Made by a program: the position numbers and the translations under genes
Part shown: one piece after another, positions 22,620 to 34,007 of the stretch
Layout of the letters: every line of letters starts with the position of its first letter
How positions within the stretch are numbered: position 1 is the first letter of the stretch
The notes under the pieces: generated by a model
Databases searched by the model: none
Told to the model about the DNA's origin: nothing
The model's input: only the letters and a program-made list of their open reading frames with translations
NCBI GenBank assembly: GCA_951213105.1
Contig: OX578147.1
Span: forward strand, 123,783,642 to 123,847,641
Length of the DNA: 64,000 bases
Direction: 5' to 3'
Source of the DNA: Amaurobius ferox
Lineage: Eukaryota > Arthropoda > Arachnida > Araneae > Amaurobiidae

Positions 22620-23410
22620 TGAGGATTATCTGTATCCATGCAGAGTATCTACACTCTAGGCATCTATGCAAATTTTAACGATACTCTGAAAATAGCAATT
22701 TAATTTTAAGTTTAGATGTGAATAGCATCTAGTATTTTCTCTGGAGAAAAAACGGAGTGTTACGAAAAACTTCACCATTTTGGATGCTTATAGCCCCGAA
22801 TCTAATAGTAAAAAATGTAAATATTTTCACCCATTTTGTTGGAAATAGGGTCCCTCTTATAAATATATAAAATTAATTTCAATATTTTAACATTTTGAAT
22901 TTTTTTTTTTCGAAAAAAATTAGTTGTTCTCAGAGCAAGTGTTCTTTTCATTTTACCAACTTTCACTCGAAATATATAGTAAATTATAAAAGATGGATAC
23001 AAATACTAAATGGCAAAAATGTGTACTAGATTTTAGTATTAAAATCTATACTTTTTATTAGAGAAAGCTGTTTTAGTTTTCGAGTAATCGTCTTTGAAAA
23101 AGATGGAAAATTTTCTGTTTTTCATATTTGTAACGCTTATATCTCAAAAACTGGAAATAATAGATATAAACAATAAGCAAAAAATTGTAGCTTTTTAAAA
23201 GCCCTAAAAGTATATGTATAAACAAATTTTGGATGAGTTTTTTTTTCCAGATATTACAATAGTTGAGTTTTATTTTACAAAATGTTATTCACGCAAAACC
23301 ATTTCAGCTCAATCGGACTGGAGAAACTGCCGATTTTTTCCTTTTTTTTTTTTGTTTGAGACTTACTTCAATACAATTCTTTACTCCGTCAAGCTAGTAC
23401 AACTAATTTG
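22620..23410. repeat. Dispersed repeat, reverse-related to 40460-41230
   Basis: Words such as gtgttacgaaaaac, gatgcttatag, gagcaagtgttctttt and tttcgagtaatcgtctt recur in reverse complement at 40460-41230. A short part (aaaagaacacttgctct) lies at about 36900. The similarity is imperfect, the termini are undefined and nothing is encoded. Confidence 0.45.
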
Positions 23411-24113
23411 GCTTTCATTGTTTTAAATATATATATATATATAATTGAAGATTTTTATGATTACTTGTAATATATATATACCCGAGAAATACCAAAGAAA
23501 ATTGCTTGTAAACTGAAGGTAAAGGTAAAAAATTGCAAATCAGAAGCCAAGTGTAGCACGATGAGCTAGGCCTGTTATAGCTCCCAAGAAGTTTGGAAAT
23601 TGAATAAATGGAATCTAGTGAATATAAGAGGAATAAAATGCATATGAAAAGCATTTTTGAAACCATGTACGTTATCAAGGGCCATACATGTTTCATTAAT
23701 GCTGATTCTACGTTTCTGTGTACACAACTGTAAAATGTATTACAGAAATAATGTACATGGCCCGACGTAGAAGAAAAGACAAAGTGGATCAAATACACAA
23801 AAAATCAAACATGAATATAAAATATTCTGTTACACCAGCTTGTGGCTAATTATTGAAATGAGGATACAAAGTATTATAAAGTAATATCAAAAGAATATAA
23901 TGAAAATATATCTACCCCTAGTACTGTGGTACTTCTGGAAAAGCCTGTGTACCAATAATCTCAGAACAGGTTACAGTGAATTTTTAGTTACTGACTAAGC
24001 AGTTTTCGCAAAGCATGTTAAAGTGAATTATACGAATTGTTTAACTGTTAGAAGAAGACATGGAGATTATGAATTATTTAGAAATGCTAGAGTATGATCT
24101 GTCAATTACTCAA
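23411..24113. other. AT-rich sequence without recognisable gene
   Basis: The - ORF at 23415-23798 has no family motifs and overlaps a (TA)n run at about 23429-23442. No RNA gene is seen. Confidence 0.35.
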
Positions 24114-24678
24114 AGGCAGGGGTTGTTGTTGAGACCCAGACCGTCCGACCTACCAGAAAGGTGTAAGGTAACCATTTGGACGGCCGGGAAGTGCCACCCA
24201 ATTTAGACCGGAACCCAGTGTGGGAGGCATCCACAGGGACCGTACCTTCCTTCCCCTATCACCAATCTCTCGGAAGAATTTATACGGACCCACATGTTTA
24301 ACGTAATCGTACTCCGCATGAACACGACGGCAGTTGTGGCAGCGTGCAAATCCAGCGCGCAAACCACCGGACTACCGCATGCGAAAAACGCAGGGGTTGT
24401 TGTTGTTGAAACCCAGACCGTCCGATTTACCAGAAAGGTGTAAGGTAACTGTTTGGAAGGTCGGGAAGTGCCTCCCAATTTGGACCGGAATCCAGTGGGG
24501 GAGGCATCCACAGGGACCGTACCCTCCTTCCCCTACCATCAACCTCTCGGAAGGACTTTCGGACCCACATGTTTAACGTGATCGTACTCCGCATGAACAC
24601 GGCTACCGCGCCAAACGCAGGGGTTGTTGTTGTTGAGACCCAGACCGTCCGACCTACCAGAAAGGTGTAAACGCAGGG
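24114..24678 (-). mobile_element. Array of three SINEs on one repeated target site
   Basis: Three minus-strand SINE inserts are separated by the same sequence: aaaggcagggg at about 24114, then aaacgcagggg at about 24389, 24612 and 24668. Insert 1 (24125-24386) is the B-box-less type, like SINE b. Insert 2 (about 24400-24605) has lost most of its tRNA head (catgaacacggctaccgcgc). Insert 3 (about 24623-24667) is only the 3' tail, ending caccagaaaggtgt-like at its truncation. Each begins on the plus strand with a GTT repeat tail. The repeated 11-mer behaves as a target duplication shared by successive insertions. Confidence 0.8.
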
Positions 24679-25349
24679 GTTGTGTAAAAGGTTGCACAGC
24701 CCCCTCCCTCTCTCGAGATTTATTTTTCTAGAATTACGGTTTTAAGATTGCCGCTCAAACGAATGCCGTTTTCAGAATTTAAATTGCTCAAAGTCGGGAG
24801 GGGGGGGGGGAGGCTAACTACACAGACGTTCTTTTAGGTATTTACTTTCGATTGAAACCAGTTCTGGATTTGTTTACTTTTGCAACGGACAAATTGAAGA
24901 CGCACGTCCATGAAGGTATGCCAGATAAATGTGAATAATAAAGGTCAATTTGTAAGTATATATCTTAATCTATTTGTTTTGTACTATATATATATATATT
25001 TGATTCAACCACATTATTTTTTCTACAGATACCAATTTCGATATTATGGGAAAAAAATAACACAAATTAGAGCTTTTTTATATCCATATCTGCCTGAAAA
25101 TTAATAGAATTTGTGTTATTGCCGATTAGAGTAAGCATATCCAATAACTCGATTAATCAGTTCCCGAGATATCGCGCTCCTTGTGTAAAAGTAAAATTTT
25201 TAAAGTTCAATTCGTTAGTGAGATATCGCTTTTCTTCCCGCATATATACCTAAAAAATGTTCGATTTTAGCTTACGGATGCTTGAAACGTGATCTTTGGT
25301 TGTAAATTCGAATTTACGTCCCGTCGCAATACTTCACTTATACATAATA
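24679..25349. other. Unclassified AT-rich sequence
   Basis: It contains an 11-base G run at about 24800 and short ORFs without motifs. Confidence 0.35.
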
Positions 25350-25502
25350 CTTATGTATGTAGGGAAAGTTATACATTATACTATGTTTGTAGGGAAAGTT
25401 AAACATTATACTATGTATGTATGGAAAGTATTACATTATACTACTCGTATATATGTAAGGAAAAGCAATACATTATACTATGTATGTAGGGAAAGTAGAA
25501 GG
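25350..25502. repeat. Minisatellite, about 30-bp unit, five copies
   Basis: The unit approximates tatgtatgtagggaaagt followed by atacattatac and repeats about five times with substitutions and small indels. The + ORF at 25296-25505 through it reflects the repeat periodicity and is not a gene. Confidence 0.8.
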
Positions 25503-26340
25503 TGAATTTTCTCTACCTAGCATGACGATCCCCTACTTATTGTTATGCTTTGCATCTACTTCTACTGAAGGAATTGCTTACATGTCTTGAGGAAGCTAAA
25601 CTGTTTGATTCATCAGCAGTGCAGGTGTCCAGAACGCGGGAAATTAACTGAGTTTATCAAATGGCGTTTATCATAATGTGTGCGAATGCGGATAGATAAC
25701 ATATATGGACCGAAAGCAAGAAATAAAACTTTAAGGGCCTCCATATACAGACAACTAAAAACTAAGTAGTTCTTAAGGTCTTTTAAGGACCGTACATGCA
25801 ATAATTCAGTGAATTGAAAATAGTAAAAATCAGAGGTGTAGCAGGGGAGGATGGATGTAGATGGAGCACAGGCCCCGAAGTTAGGCAGGATATTGACGAA
25901 ATTCCGAAACAAGGACATGCAAATTTTAACAAGTTTTATTTTGTGACGTTTCAAATTTGAACATGTCCTTGTTCCTGTAAAAATAGCTAAAATGTGAAAT
26001 TTTCGTATTAGTTTAAAAGTTATGAACTCTCGAAATTCGACCGAATTTTGCCAGTTTTAAATACAATTTATCAAGTAGACGATTCTGCTCAAATGTGAGC
26101 ACTTTCTTTCACAGGAGTTCAACGAACAATGTCTCGGACTTTTGGGCTTGACCAGTAATTCATAACCTTTATTTGGAGGAATCCTTGAAATATTTCGTAA
26201 AATCTCGCAGATCCCCAATATGACTGTGACATTGTTCGGTTCAATAGGGGAAAATTACAAAATAAACGTTTAAAGCAATAGTAGGGTGCATAAATAATAA
26301 GTAACTCATACTTTTGAATAAAATATTACAATAGTATTTA
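25503..26340. other. Unclassified sequence
   Basis: A 113-codon open frame on the minus strand (25613-25954) shows no recognisable domain and lacks splice or family support, so I do not call it a gene. Confidence 0.35.
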
Positions 26341-26348
26341 TTGCATTT

Positions 26349-26560
26349 TTACTTTCCTTATATACATAATGTATAAGGAAAGTATGGTGACGGGGTCGAA
26401 AATTAGAATTCGAGTTTTCGACGGGAGAGTACGTTTCAAGCATCCCTGATCACGAATCAAACATTTTTGAAGTGATGTCTGTGTGTGTGTCAGTGAGTCT
26501 GTGGAGACGATAACTGACGAACTTGGTACAAAAATCACAATCCGTAAACACTGGAAGCCT
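26349..26560 (+). repeat. Dispersed repeat with terminal hairpin, related to 46455-46660
   Basis: It starts with the hairpin actttccttata ... tataaggaaagt (26351-26383, 12-base arms). It continues with gtcgaaaattagaattcgag and a gtctgtgtgtgtgtcagtgag stretch. The copy near 46455 shares aatgtataaggaaa and a later gtctgtatgtgtgtct in the same order. Class unknown. Confidence 0.5.
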
Positions 26561-26838
26561 ATTGTTTTTAAACGCAATCGAATGTTCAGAACCCCCCTAA
26601 ATTTTCGAATGAAATTTTGAAAAAATCGTCAAAAAATTAAAAGCGCTAATAAAGTTACGCAAATAGACATTTCTTATGTAATTTTTCATTAGAAAACGAT
26701 TGACATAAATTTTAGAACGCTAACACGAACCGTTCTCGAGATATTGCACATTTTTCAAAAAATTTATCAAAAAGTTATATAAAATAAAAAAAAATTCCTA
26801 TTGAGAAACATGTACACTTTTCATATGTAATTGAAGAC

Positions 26839-26939
26839 GCATTGTATATCACCTAAAACTAATTAAACGATTTCCAATGAAATTCTTAATCTAATATTCA
26901 TTAGGGATCTTTTAATTAGTTTTAGGTGATATACAATGC
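26839..26939. repeat. Perfect 29-bp inverted repeat (stem-loop)
   Basis: The left arm 26839-26867 starts gcattgtatatcacctaaaa. The right arm 26911-26939 is its exact reverse complement, ending aggtgatatacaatgc. The loop is 43 bases. An exact 29-bp stem in otherwise drifting DNA suggests recent origin or constraint. It could be a hairpin RNA, a tiny foldback element or part of a larger repeat. Confidence 0.75.
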
Positions 26940-26967
26940 TCTAAGTTCAATTTTAACTCAGTTAAAT

Positions 26968-26970
<3 letters not shown>

Positions 26971-27037
<67 letters not shown>
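26971..27037. repeat. Compound (AC)n(AT)n microsatellite
   Basis: An uninterrupted acacac run is followed by atatat over about 65 bases. Confidence 0.95.
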
Positions 27038-27041
<4 letters not shown>

Positions 27042-29023
27042 TTTTTAAAATGTAAAGAAATATTTACATGATCCAAGAATATTAATTTATAATATTTTAT
27101 GTATTGATATTTATTAAAGATTCTGTGTGGTTTTGTAAGAATCCCACAGATTTATTTTTATTATTATTTTATATTCTCTTTTTAATTAGTATGCACTATA
27201 TAAAAGAAGTAGTGGGACAAGAATTTAAAATACACAATTTTCAGCAAATTTATATACCTATAAAATTTGTAGTATATAAATTAAGTAGGTACTAGCTCTG
27301 TATGATTTTTGTGAGTAGTGCATATATGAATAAGTCCAAATGTAAAATATTTATTACAGTTTAAACAATCTTTTTAACAACACATGGGAGATATGTCAAT
27401 TGATAGATAATTGACATATAAATTGCAAAAGCAAATGTATGGTATATAATACATAGTAATACATATACAAGTATGATGTCTATTGTATTTTGAGTGTAAA
27501 TAGGGAAAACAGAGAGGTTTGATTTTGACAAATCTTAGATAAATACACATTGATTATAATTCAAAGATCTTAATTACTTTAATGATGACTAAAATATAAT
27601 TCAGAGGATTAAACTGACGACGAAATAGAGGATCTGCTTTTATATACAAAATGTTGTATTTCCACATAAGAGCTTTGTAATGTTTGTGCATTTAATGGAA
27701 GGTGAGAAAAAATGAAAATTTGAAAATAATTTATCTATACTATTAATACTATTTTAAACTGGTCGCAGTTTTTTAGTTATGATATGATAAAACCAAGTGA
27801 GATATATTAAATTAATTTTAATACCAGGAAAAAACACCATAAATACAGAGAAATAAAGAAAAAAAAATTATTTACATTTTAAATTTTTGTGTAATATTAG
27901 AAATTTTTTAATACATTTACACTGAATTTAGAGTAAATTTAATGATTTAGGCATTTATATTAATTTTTTTACAACTTTTTATTTAACTTGATCTGTTGCC
28001 AGTGTGATTCAAATAGCCCTAACTAATTGAGGTTTTATTAATTATAGAAACATGAAATTTGGTACGTCGTTTACCGTTTTGGGTACATTTAAATTCTTCG
28101 CGTTTTAAATTTTAACGGGTTAGCCCTTCCCGGAGCCCGTTACAAAAATGAACTTGTGTTTTGGGAATACTCGAGAACCGAAGCAGCTAGAAAGTGTAAA
28201 TTTTAATTTAAATAAGTTGCCGCTTTTTATGGTATATTCTTATGATTTAAAACATCAGGATAGCCCGTTTTAGGAATGTGCCCGATTTTTGAAAATTGTT
28301 GGAGATCATCAAGATACAGCTAAAAACATCATATTTGGCATTTCATTGTGTTTTTGAATTTTGAGCCTCACTGCCTCTACTCGTCCTGAGCTCGCTATGG
28401 GAATATTCATTTGGCGCAATTTACATATAACATTTAAAAATGCAAGTCTCCAAAATTTGAAATATCTTGAAAATTTAATATTACTTATAATTTTATAAAA
28501 TCACAAAACAAATTTAAATGAAAACATTTCTTAAAATGTTTACTTACTTAATATTATAGAAATTTCTGTGAATTCAAATCAATGTTCGGATAAAATTGAC
28601 TTCTGTTAATAAGACCAGTATGTATGAGAAATGAAATGACTTCTGTTTTTTAGCGCGCGCGGGAACTAATTTCCGGCCTATTATACAGGTGATATACTAG
28701 ATAGCCAATGGCAGCTCACTTTCTTATTACGTAATTTTAAATTATTTACTTTAAAATGCAGTTCTGCTTTTTTAAAGCGTATATTTTATTATTTTTTTTA
28801 AACGTTTTATTTAATTTCGAAGTGCAAATTAATTTATAAAATGTGATTTTTTTTTGTATCTTAATTTCGATTCTTCATTGTCTTATTGACTGCTCTCATT
28901 ATTATTTTTTTATGAAAATATTAGCGCGTCCAAAACTGCAATATCAATCCCAAAATTAAAATACAGTCATCACTAACTTTATTTTTTAGTAGCGTTCGCT
29001 GGATTCGGTTTTTTTTCGGAGGA
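27038..29023. other. AT-rich sequence without recognisable gene
   Basis: No family motif, RNA gene or bounded transposon was seen in about 2 kb. Confidence 0.4.
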
Positions 29024-29031
29024 AAGGGGGC

Positions 29032-29207
29032 CAGTGTTTCTTTCAGGCATATCTCGGGGGACGGCCCCCGGAGATATTTTATGTTAATCTATTTTTAATT
29101 TATGTGAAACAGCATTTAGATATATTTATATAGGGAAATAGAACCCCCCCCCCCTCCTAAAATTTCATTCGACCTTTCTCGGCCAAAAAGTCCTGAAAGA
29201 AACACTG
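29032..29207. mobile_element. hAT-type MITE, second copy (176 bp)
   Basis: The ends cagtgtttctttcagg and cctgaaagaaacactg are a perfect 16-bp inverted repeat. The interior resembles the MITE at 545-763 (gcatttagatatatttata, a C run, ggccaaaaagtcctg). The flanks aagggggc and gagggggg are a G-rich, imperfect pair, so the 8-bp duplication is only suggestive. The + ORF starting at 29224 is not a gene. Confidence 0.8.
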
Positions 29208-29382
29208 GAGGGGGGGGGGGGGGGTGAGGTTCGCGGTTACGCACTTTGTGTTCGGTAGAGGCCTGCACGAGACGAAATATACGAGCCAGCCAAGCACGGA
29301 TAAAATTAAAAGCGTTAAACTCGAACTAAGTCTTATGCACCTGGTTGAATCACGCTGCGGTCGCGCAGCAGGTCAAAGGTGG

Positions 29383-29642
29383 ATCCAGACCGTCCGACCT
29401 ACTTACCAGAAATATATAAGGTATCTGTTTGGACGGCTGGTAAGTGCTACCCAATTTAGACCGGAACCAATGGGAGAGGCATCCACAGGGACCGTACCCT
29501 CCTTCCCCTACTACAAACCTCTCGGAAGGACTTACGGACCCACATGTTTAACGTGATCGTACTCCGCGTGAACACGGCAGGAATCGAACCCGGACCGACC
29601 GAGTGCAATTACTGCACGTTAATCACTGGGCTGTCGCGCCCC
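29383..29642 (-). mobile_element. tRNA-derived SINE, family A
   Basis: On the minus strand the head ggcgcgacagcccagtgatta near 29640 is followed by a B box gggttcgattcc at about 29580-29592, and the body runs to a tail at ccagaccgtccgacctac. A small duplication (ctactta) interrupts the tail. The GTT repeat end is missing. Confidence 0.8.
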
Positions 29643-30059
29643 TTAGAGACAAGATTTATAAAATAATAATTGACATAATAATAGAATTGTGTCAGGGGAG
29701 GCCCTTATGTATGGCGCCATCGCTTAGCAGGGTATACACCCACGTAGCTTGTGCGTTTCCCCTCCCCCCTCCCTTCTTCTTAACAGAATGCTATATAAAT
29801 GTGACTATTAGCTACGAGCATGGCAACAAGTCAATATTATTTTCTATAGCGAGGCGTGGTGTAATACGTGGGAATTCAAAAGAGAACTCGATAAATTCGG
29901 AAGAGTGCTTGGTTAGTTAGTTCGTAAGCAGACTCCTAGGAAGAGGTAAAGGAATAACAAGTAGAAATGCCTGAAAAAATTGCATGTTAGTCTTATCAGC
30001 GAAGTTTGAAATAAAAATTAAACTTCAAATGATAAACAGGGGTTGTATAATCAGATGAA

Positions 30060-30340
30060 TGGCGATTTAAGATTTTTCAAATTAAGATTAAAATTAAATG
30101 CTATCTCAGCGAGATTTCCTCGGATCTGAGATCATAATGATAAAATACCAAATTTAAAATCAACCAAATTTAATCATCACAAAAATTTAAAAATCCAATG
30201 TTTTTCAAATTAAGATTAAAATTAAATGCAATTTAAGATTAAAACTAAATGCTATCTCAACGAAATTTCCTCGGATCGGAGATTTTTAGCACAATACTCA
30301 TAATGATAATAAAATTCCAAATTTAAAAATCAAAACCCAC
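30060..30340. repeat. Imperfect direct repeat
   Basis: The words tttttcaaattaagattaaa, ttaaatgctatctca and atttcctcggatc occur twice, at about 30073-30125 and 30200-30275, followed each time by cataatgataa and an aaaatcaa block. Local duplication with later changes. Confidence 0.6.
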
Positions 30341-30671
30341 CAACTACTCATAGGGTTTCCAGATAGAATCTCGAATATCGTTTTTCTAACTTGTATTCGC
30401 AGTTTGAAAATAGATATTTAGATTGTTTAAACTAAACGTTACGTTCTTAATAATAAATAAAAATCGCAAAAAAGGAACAAGTTTCTTTGCCCAGACAAGT
30501 AAAAATATAATTTTAAATGTTATTTTCAAAAGTTTACATCCCATTTATGTCAAATTTTTAGAACACAGTAATAATATTAAAATAATTCTATATTTCGAAA
30601 ATTGAAAATTTATCTTTTAAAATCAATGAAATTAGAAAATCGCAAATTTTATAGCCCTCAAATGTCTTAAG

Positions 30672-31060
30672 CCAGTGATTCAGAGGAATCCCTGGGGATT
30701 CGCGATAATTTGCAAAAACTTGCGAAAATTCCAACCTTTGCTTGAATTGAGCAAAAAATTAATATTAAATTTTTATGTGATTTACTAATAAAACAGTAAA
30801 GCATTTCGAAAGTTTAACTTGGTTATAAATATATATGTGATAGTTAATATGTATATGAAAGGGTGCTTGTAATGAACCGTTAATATATATTTATATATGA
30901 TAGAGTGCTTGCAATGAACCTTACAAGCACTCCCGCCAACTACTCATAGGGTTTTCAGATAAAATTTTTGAAAAAGGCCAAGCAATAATATAAAAATGCC
31001 AAACAAGTTAAAATATATTTTTATAAATCATAACATATGAAAGTGCGAATGTATCATAAA
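30672..31060 (+). repeat. Dispersed repeat, partner of 9096-9510
   Basis: It begins near gccagtgattcagaggaatcc and shares ordered words with 9096-9510 (gtttaacttggttata, aaaatgccaaacaagttaaa). It also contains a local direct repeat of gtgcttg with aatgaacc. Termini unclear. Confidence 0.45.
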
Positions 31061-31577
31061 ACAATAAAATGCAACTTGTTTTTTGTTAGCAATTTTAGTA
31101 TAATCAATTATATTAATACAAAATATATGTAAAATGTTTGCTTATAAGTAAGCTAAATGTAAAGCAAAAATGTTTGTAATTTTTTTTATTAACAGTATTT
31201 AATAAATAAAAAAATCTGATGTGGGCAACACATGACTTTCCTTATATAATGCAATGAATTTACTATTTTTACAGTTAAAAAAAATGTTATTCTTATAGTA
31301 GATACTTATATTCTTTCCAAGATATTGAATTTTCTTCAATTAGTCGTCATTTTCATTGATTTATCGTCATTTTTATCAATTTGGCGAGATTTTTGTTAAT
31401 TTGGCAACAATTAAAAATATCGCCAAGCTCGCGAAATTCCGCTAAATTCGTCGCCAAAATCTCGCCAAGCGTTATGGACTGAGAAATAAGTTATCCTTAC
31501 AGCAGATAAATAACTATTGGCGTTCAAATACAAAAGTATTACTCAAAGTATCTTTTTTCATGAATAGAACAAGCTAG

Positions 31578-33092
31578 ATCCACGAGAATGTAGGAATTGA
31601 AGTAATTAAATTAGATATAATAATAAATGTTTATGGATTACCATTGTCCAGGTCTTCAAAAAGTTGCTTTTGACCTATACTTTGTTCTGAATTAAATGCA
31701 AAAGATGTGTTTATTATTGGAATATATCATGGTTATGAAAAACCCAAAAATTGCAATGATTTTTTACAAAATTTTGTAACTGAATCTGTACACTTGGTAA
31801 AAAATGGATATCTATTTAATGAAAAATTAATTAAAATAAATATCCATGCATTAATCTGTGATGCTCCAGCTAAATCATTTGTATTAAGCGTTAAAGGTCA
31901 CACAGGGTATTTCAGTTGCACAAAATGTACAATTGAAGGCGAGTATAAAGATGGAACAGTTTGCTTTCCAGAAAATAATGCTAATCTTCGTACTGATATA
32001 GATTTTTATAATGGAATAGATGAAGATTATCATACTGGGAAAAGCATTTTAACTAATATTCCAAATTTTGGATTGGTAACTTGTGTTCCTCTAGATTACA
32101 TGCATCTAGTTTGTCTGGGTGTAATGAAAAAATTAATTAATTTGTGGATAAATGGGCCTCTTTCAGTTAAAATATGTTCAAAATCAGTTAATTCAATATC
32201 TGAAAAATTGTTATCATTGAGAAAGACAGTTCCAAAGGAATTTTCAAGAAAACCGAGGTCACTTTCGGACCTTGCATATTGGAAGGCTACTGAATTTAGG
32301 CAGTTTTTGCTGTATATAGGTCCAATAGTTTTATTTTCTATTTTAAAATCAGATACATACCAGCATTTTTTAACATTACATATTTCAATAACAATTTTAG
32401 CCAGTTCTATATTACAAAAAAACTATATTAATTATGCTGAAGACCTTTTGAAACATTTTGTGACAGCATTTGAATTGCATTATGGAGTTGGAAAATTATC
32501 CCACAATGTGCATGGATTGCTACATTTGGCTGAAGATATTAAGAAATATGGGCCACTGGATTGTTTTAGTGCATTCCAATTTGAAAATTATATGCATATA
32601 TTAAAGAAGCTATTGCACAAATCAGAAAAACCATTGCATCAATTGGCTAAGAGATATAAGGAAAAAGAAAAATTTCAATATAAGTATACAAAAAAATGTA
32701 CCCTTGATAATGCATATCTCAAGTGTCACAATCATGGCCCTCTCATTAATAATATGCATAATGTAATTCAATACACAATACTTGAGAAAAGAAATTTCAT
32801 AATCAACTGTAAAAATGAGGCTGATAATTGTATATTTTTAAAGAATGGTGCAAATATTAAGGCTTTGAATATAATATTTGACTGCATAGCAAAAAAGTAT
32901 TTTATTATAGGCCATCAATTAGAACCAGCAGGAAATTTATATAACATCCCATGTGAATCAAAATTATTAAACATTAACCTTGTAAAATCAAGTTCAGAAC
33001 TAAAAATTTGGCCAGTAGACCTCATTGAAGGAAAGTTATGGAAAATGCCTTTTAATGATTTGGATGTTGTACTACCTTTAATTCATCTCTAA
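31578..33092 (+). pseudogene. CACTA/EnSpm-like transposase, nearly intact, one nonsense codon
   Basis: An open frame of 461 codons from 31707 contains a pattern expected of animal CACTA transposases: CDAPAKSF (Asp 52), a CTKC knuckle (71-74), VPLDYMHLVCLGVMKKL (Asp 130, His 133) and GPLDCFSAFQFENYMHILK (Glu 293), then KRYKEKEKF. Asp 52, Asp 130 and Glu 293 are candidate DDE residues by position. The frame continues upstream: NVGIEVIKLD and GLPLSRSSKSCF precede a TGA at 31671-31673, where relatives usually have Trp, and another stop lies at 31575. The frame starts at a GTG, not an ATG, so it is not a natural start. An upstream exon may be missing. No CACTA-type termini were recognised nearby. 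The long clean frame suggests recent activity or recent death. Confidence 0.8.
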
Positions 33093-33576
33093 ATATATAT
33101 ATATATAATACAGAAATTATAAGTTTCCCCAATTAACATAGCCTTTTTCTTTCATAATTCTTATTCCAAATTCCTATTTTATGTCACCTGCTTATGATAG
33201 CCACATTAAATTCTATCCCACATTATTAATATTAACAAAGACTGTCTGTACTTCCTTTACAACAGCATATTTAGTCACTACTCTTAAACACTACATGAAC
33301 TTTCATCAGAAACTACATCTCCATCACATTTTAAGTATAAAAAATGCTAGGGCAGCATGTTTCCCATACCATCATCAGATCTTCCCCTCCGTAATAATGG
33401 TAACTTGTGCGAAACCATGCCAGACTGCACATCTCTTGCTAGATACTCACCGAGGGAGAGCTCGGCCAATTGTCACATATATATTTAAAAGTTTTATCAA
33501 AAAATTTGATAGCTGATGGGTTATAAGTATTTGGTAACATTTTAGGTCATACATAAGGTCATAATGAGTTAGCTAT

Positions 33577-33974
33577 ATAAGCTAAATAGAACTGGCATTA
33601 GAAGGGCTGTTTGGCTCCTTACTTTGCACTGCACCCTTAAAAGACATCTGAGCATTGTGGGTGTCATTAAGGACCCTATCTATAGAGGTTGTATGTATAG
33701 TAAAGAAACTGCCTCACACATAATCTGTGAATATAAAGTTTTCTCTGCACATATCTTAGAGTACTTGGGTCGACATGTTATCCAGCCCTGGGAGTTTCAG
33801 GATATTCCTGTCAAGTGTCTGCTGAACTTTGCCTCAACCACTGGTCTCGTCTGTTAGGGAGCATTTGCCTTTGTTTTATTTTTATTTTTTTTTTTTTGGG
33901 GGGGGGGGCAGTACAAAATACCACTGGTCACTGTGCTAGGCACTTTCTGAGCCAGCTACCCACCTCTAAGTCAT

Positions 33975-33980
<6 letters not shown>
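33577..33980 (+). pseudogene. LINE ORF2 3' end, 5'-truncated copy
   Basis: The + strand reads KLNRTGIRRAV, then CTLKRHLSIVGVIKDP, a zinc-finger-like CMYSKETASHIICEY and VIQPWEFQDIPVKCLLNFA, with stop near 33858. This is the C-terminal tail after the RNase H domain of a Jockey/I-type LINE ORF2. The 3' flank (gggggggcagtacaaaatac, cactgtgctag) is shared with 36730-36800. Truncated at about 33577, it has no catalytic domain. Confidence 0.8.

Positions 33981-34007
<27 letters not shown>

Noticed and set aside
23415..23798. Possible membrane protein on the minus strand
   Set aside because: Hydrophobicity follows from AT bias; no family motif or conserved feature, and it overlaps a (TA)n run.
24203..24511. 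Open frames reading MDASPTGF...KLGGT...RPSK, also at 17453 and 42218
   Set aside because: They are readings of the SINE body in different copies and orientations, with no start, stop or codon pattern kept between copies.
25350..25502. CRISPR-like array
   Set aside because: The units are directly adjacent diverged minisatellite repeats with no unique spacers, in a eukaryotic genome.
25613..25954. 113-codon minus-strand ORF as a gene
   Set aside because: No domain, no splice signals and no repeat relatives seen; this length is expected by chance in 64 kb.
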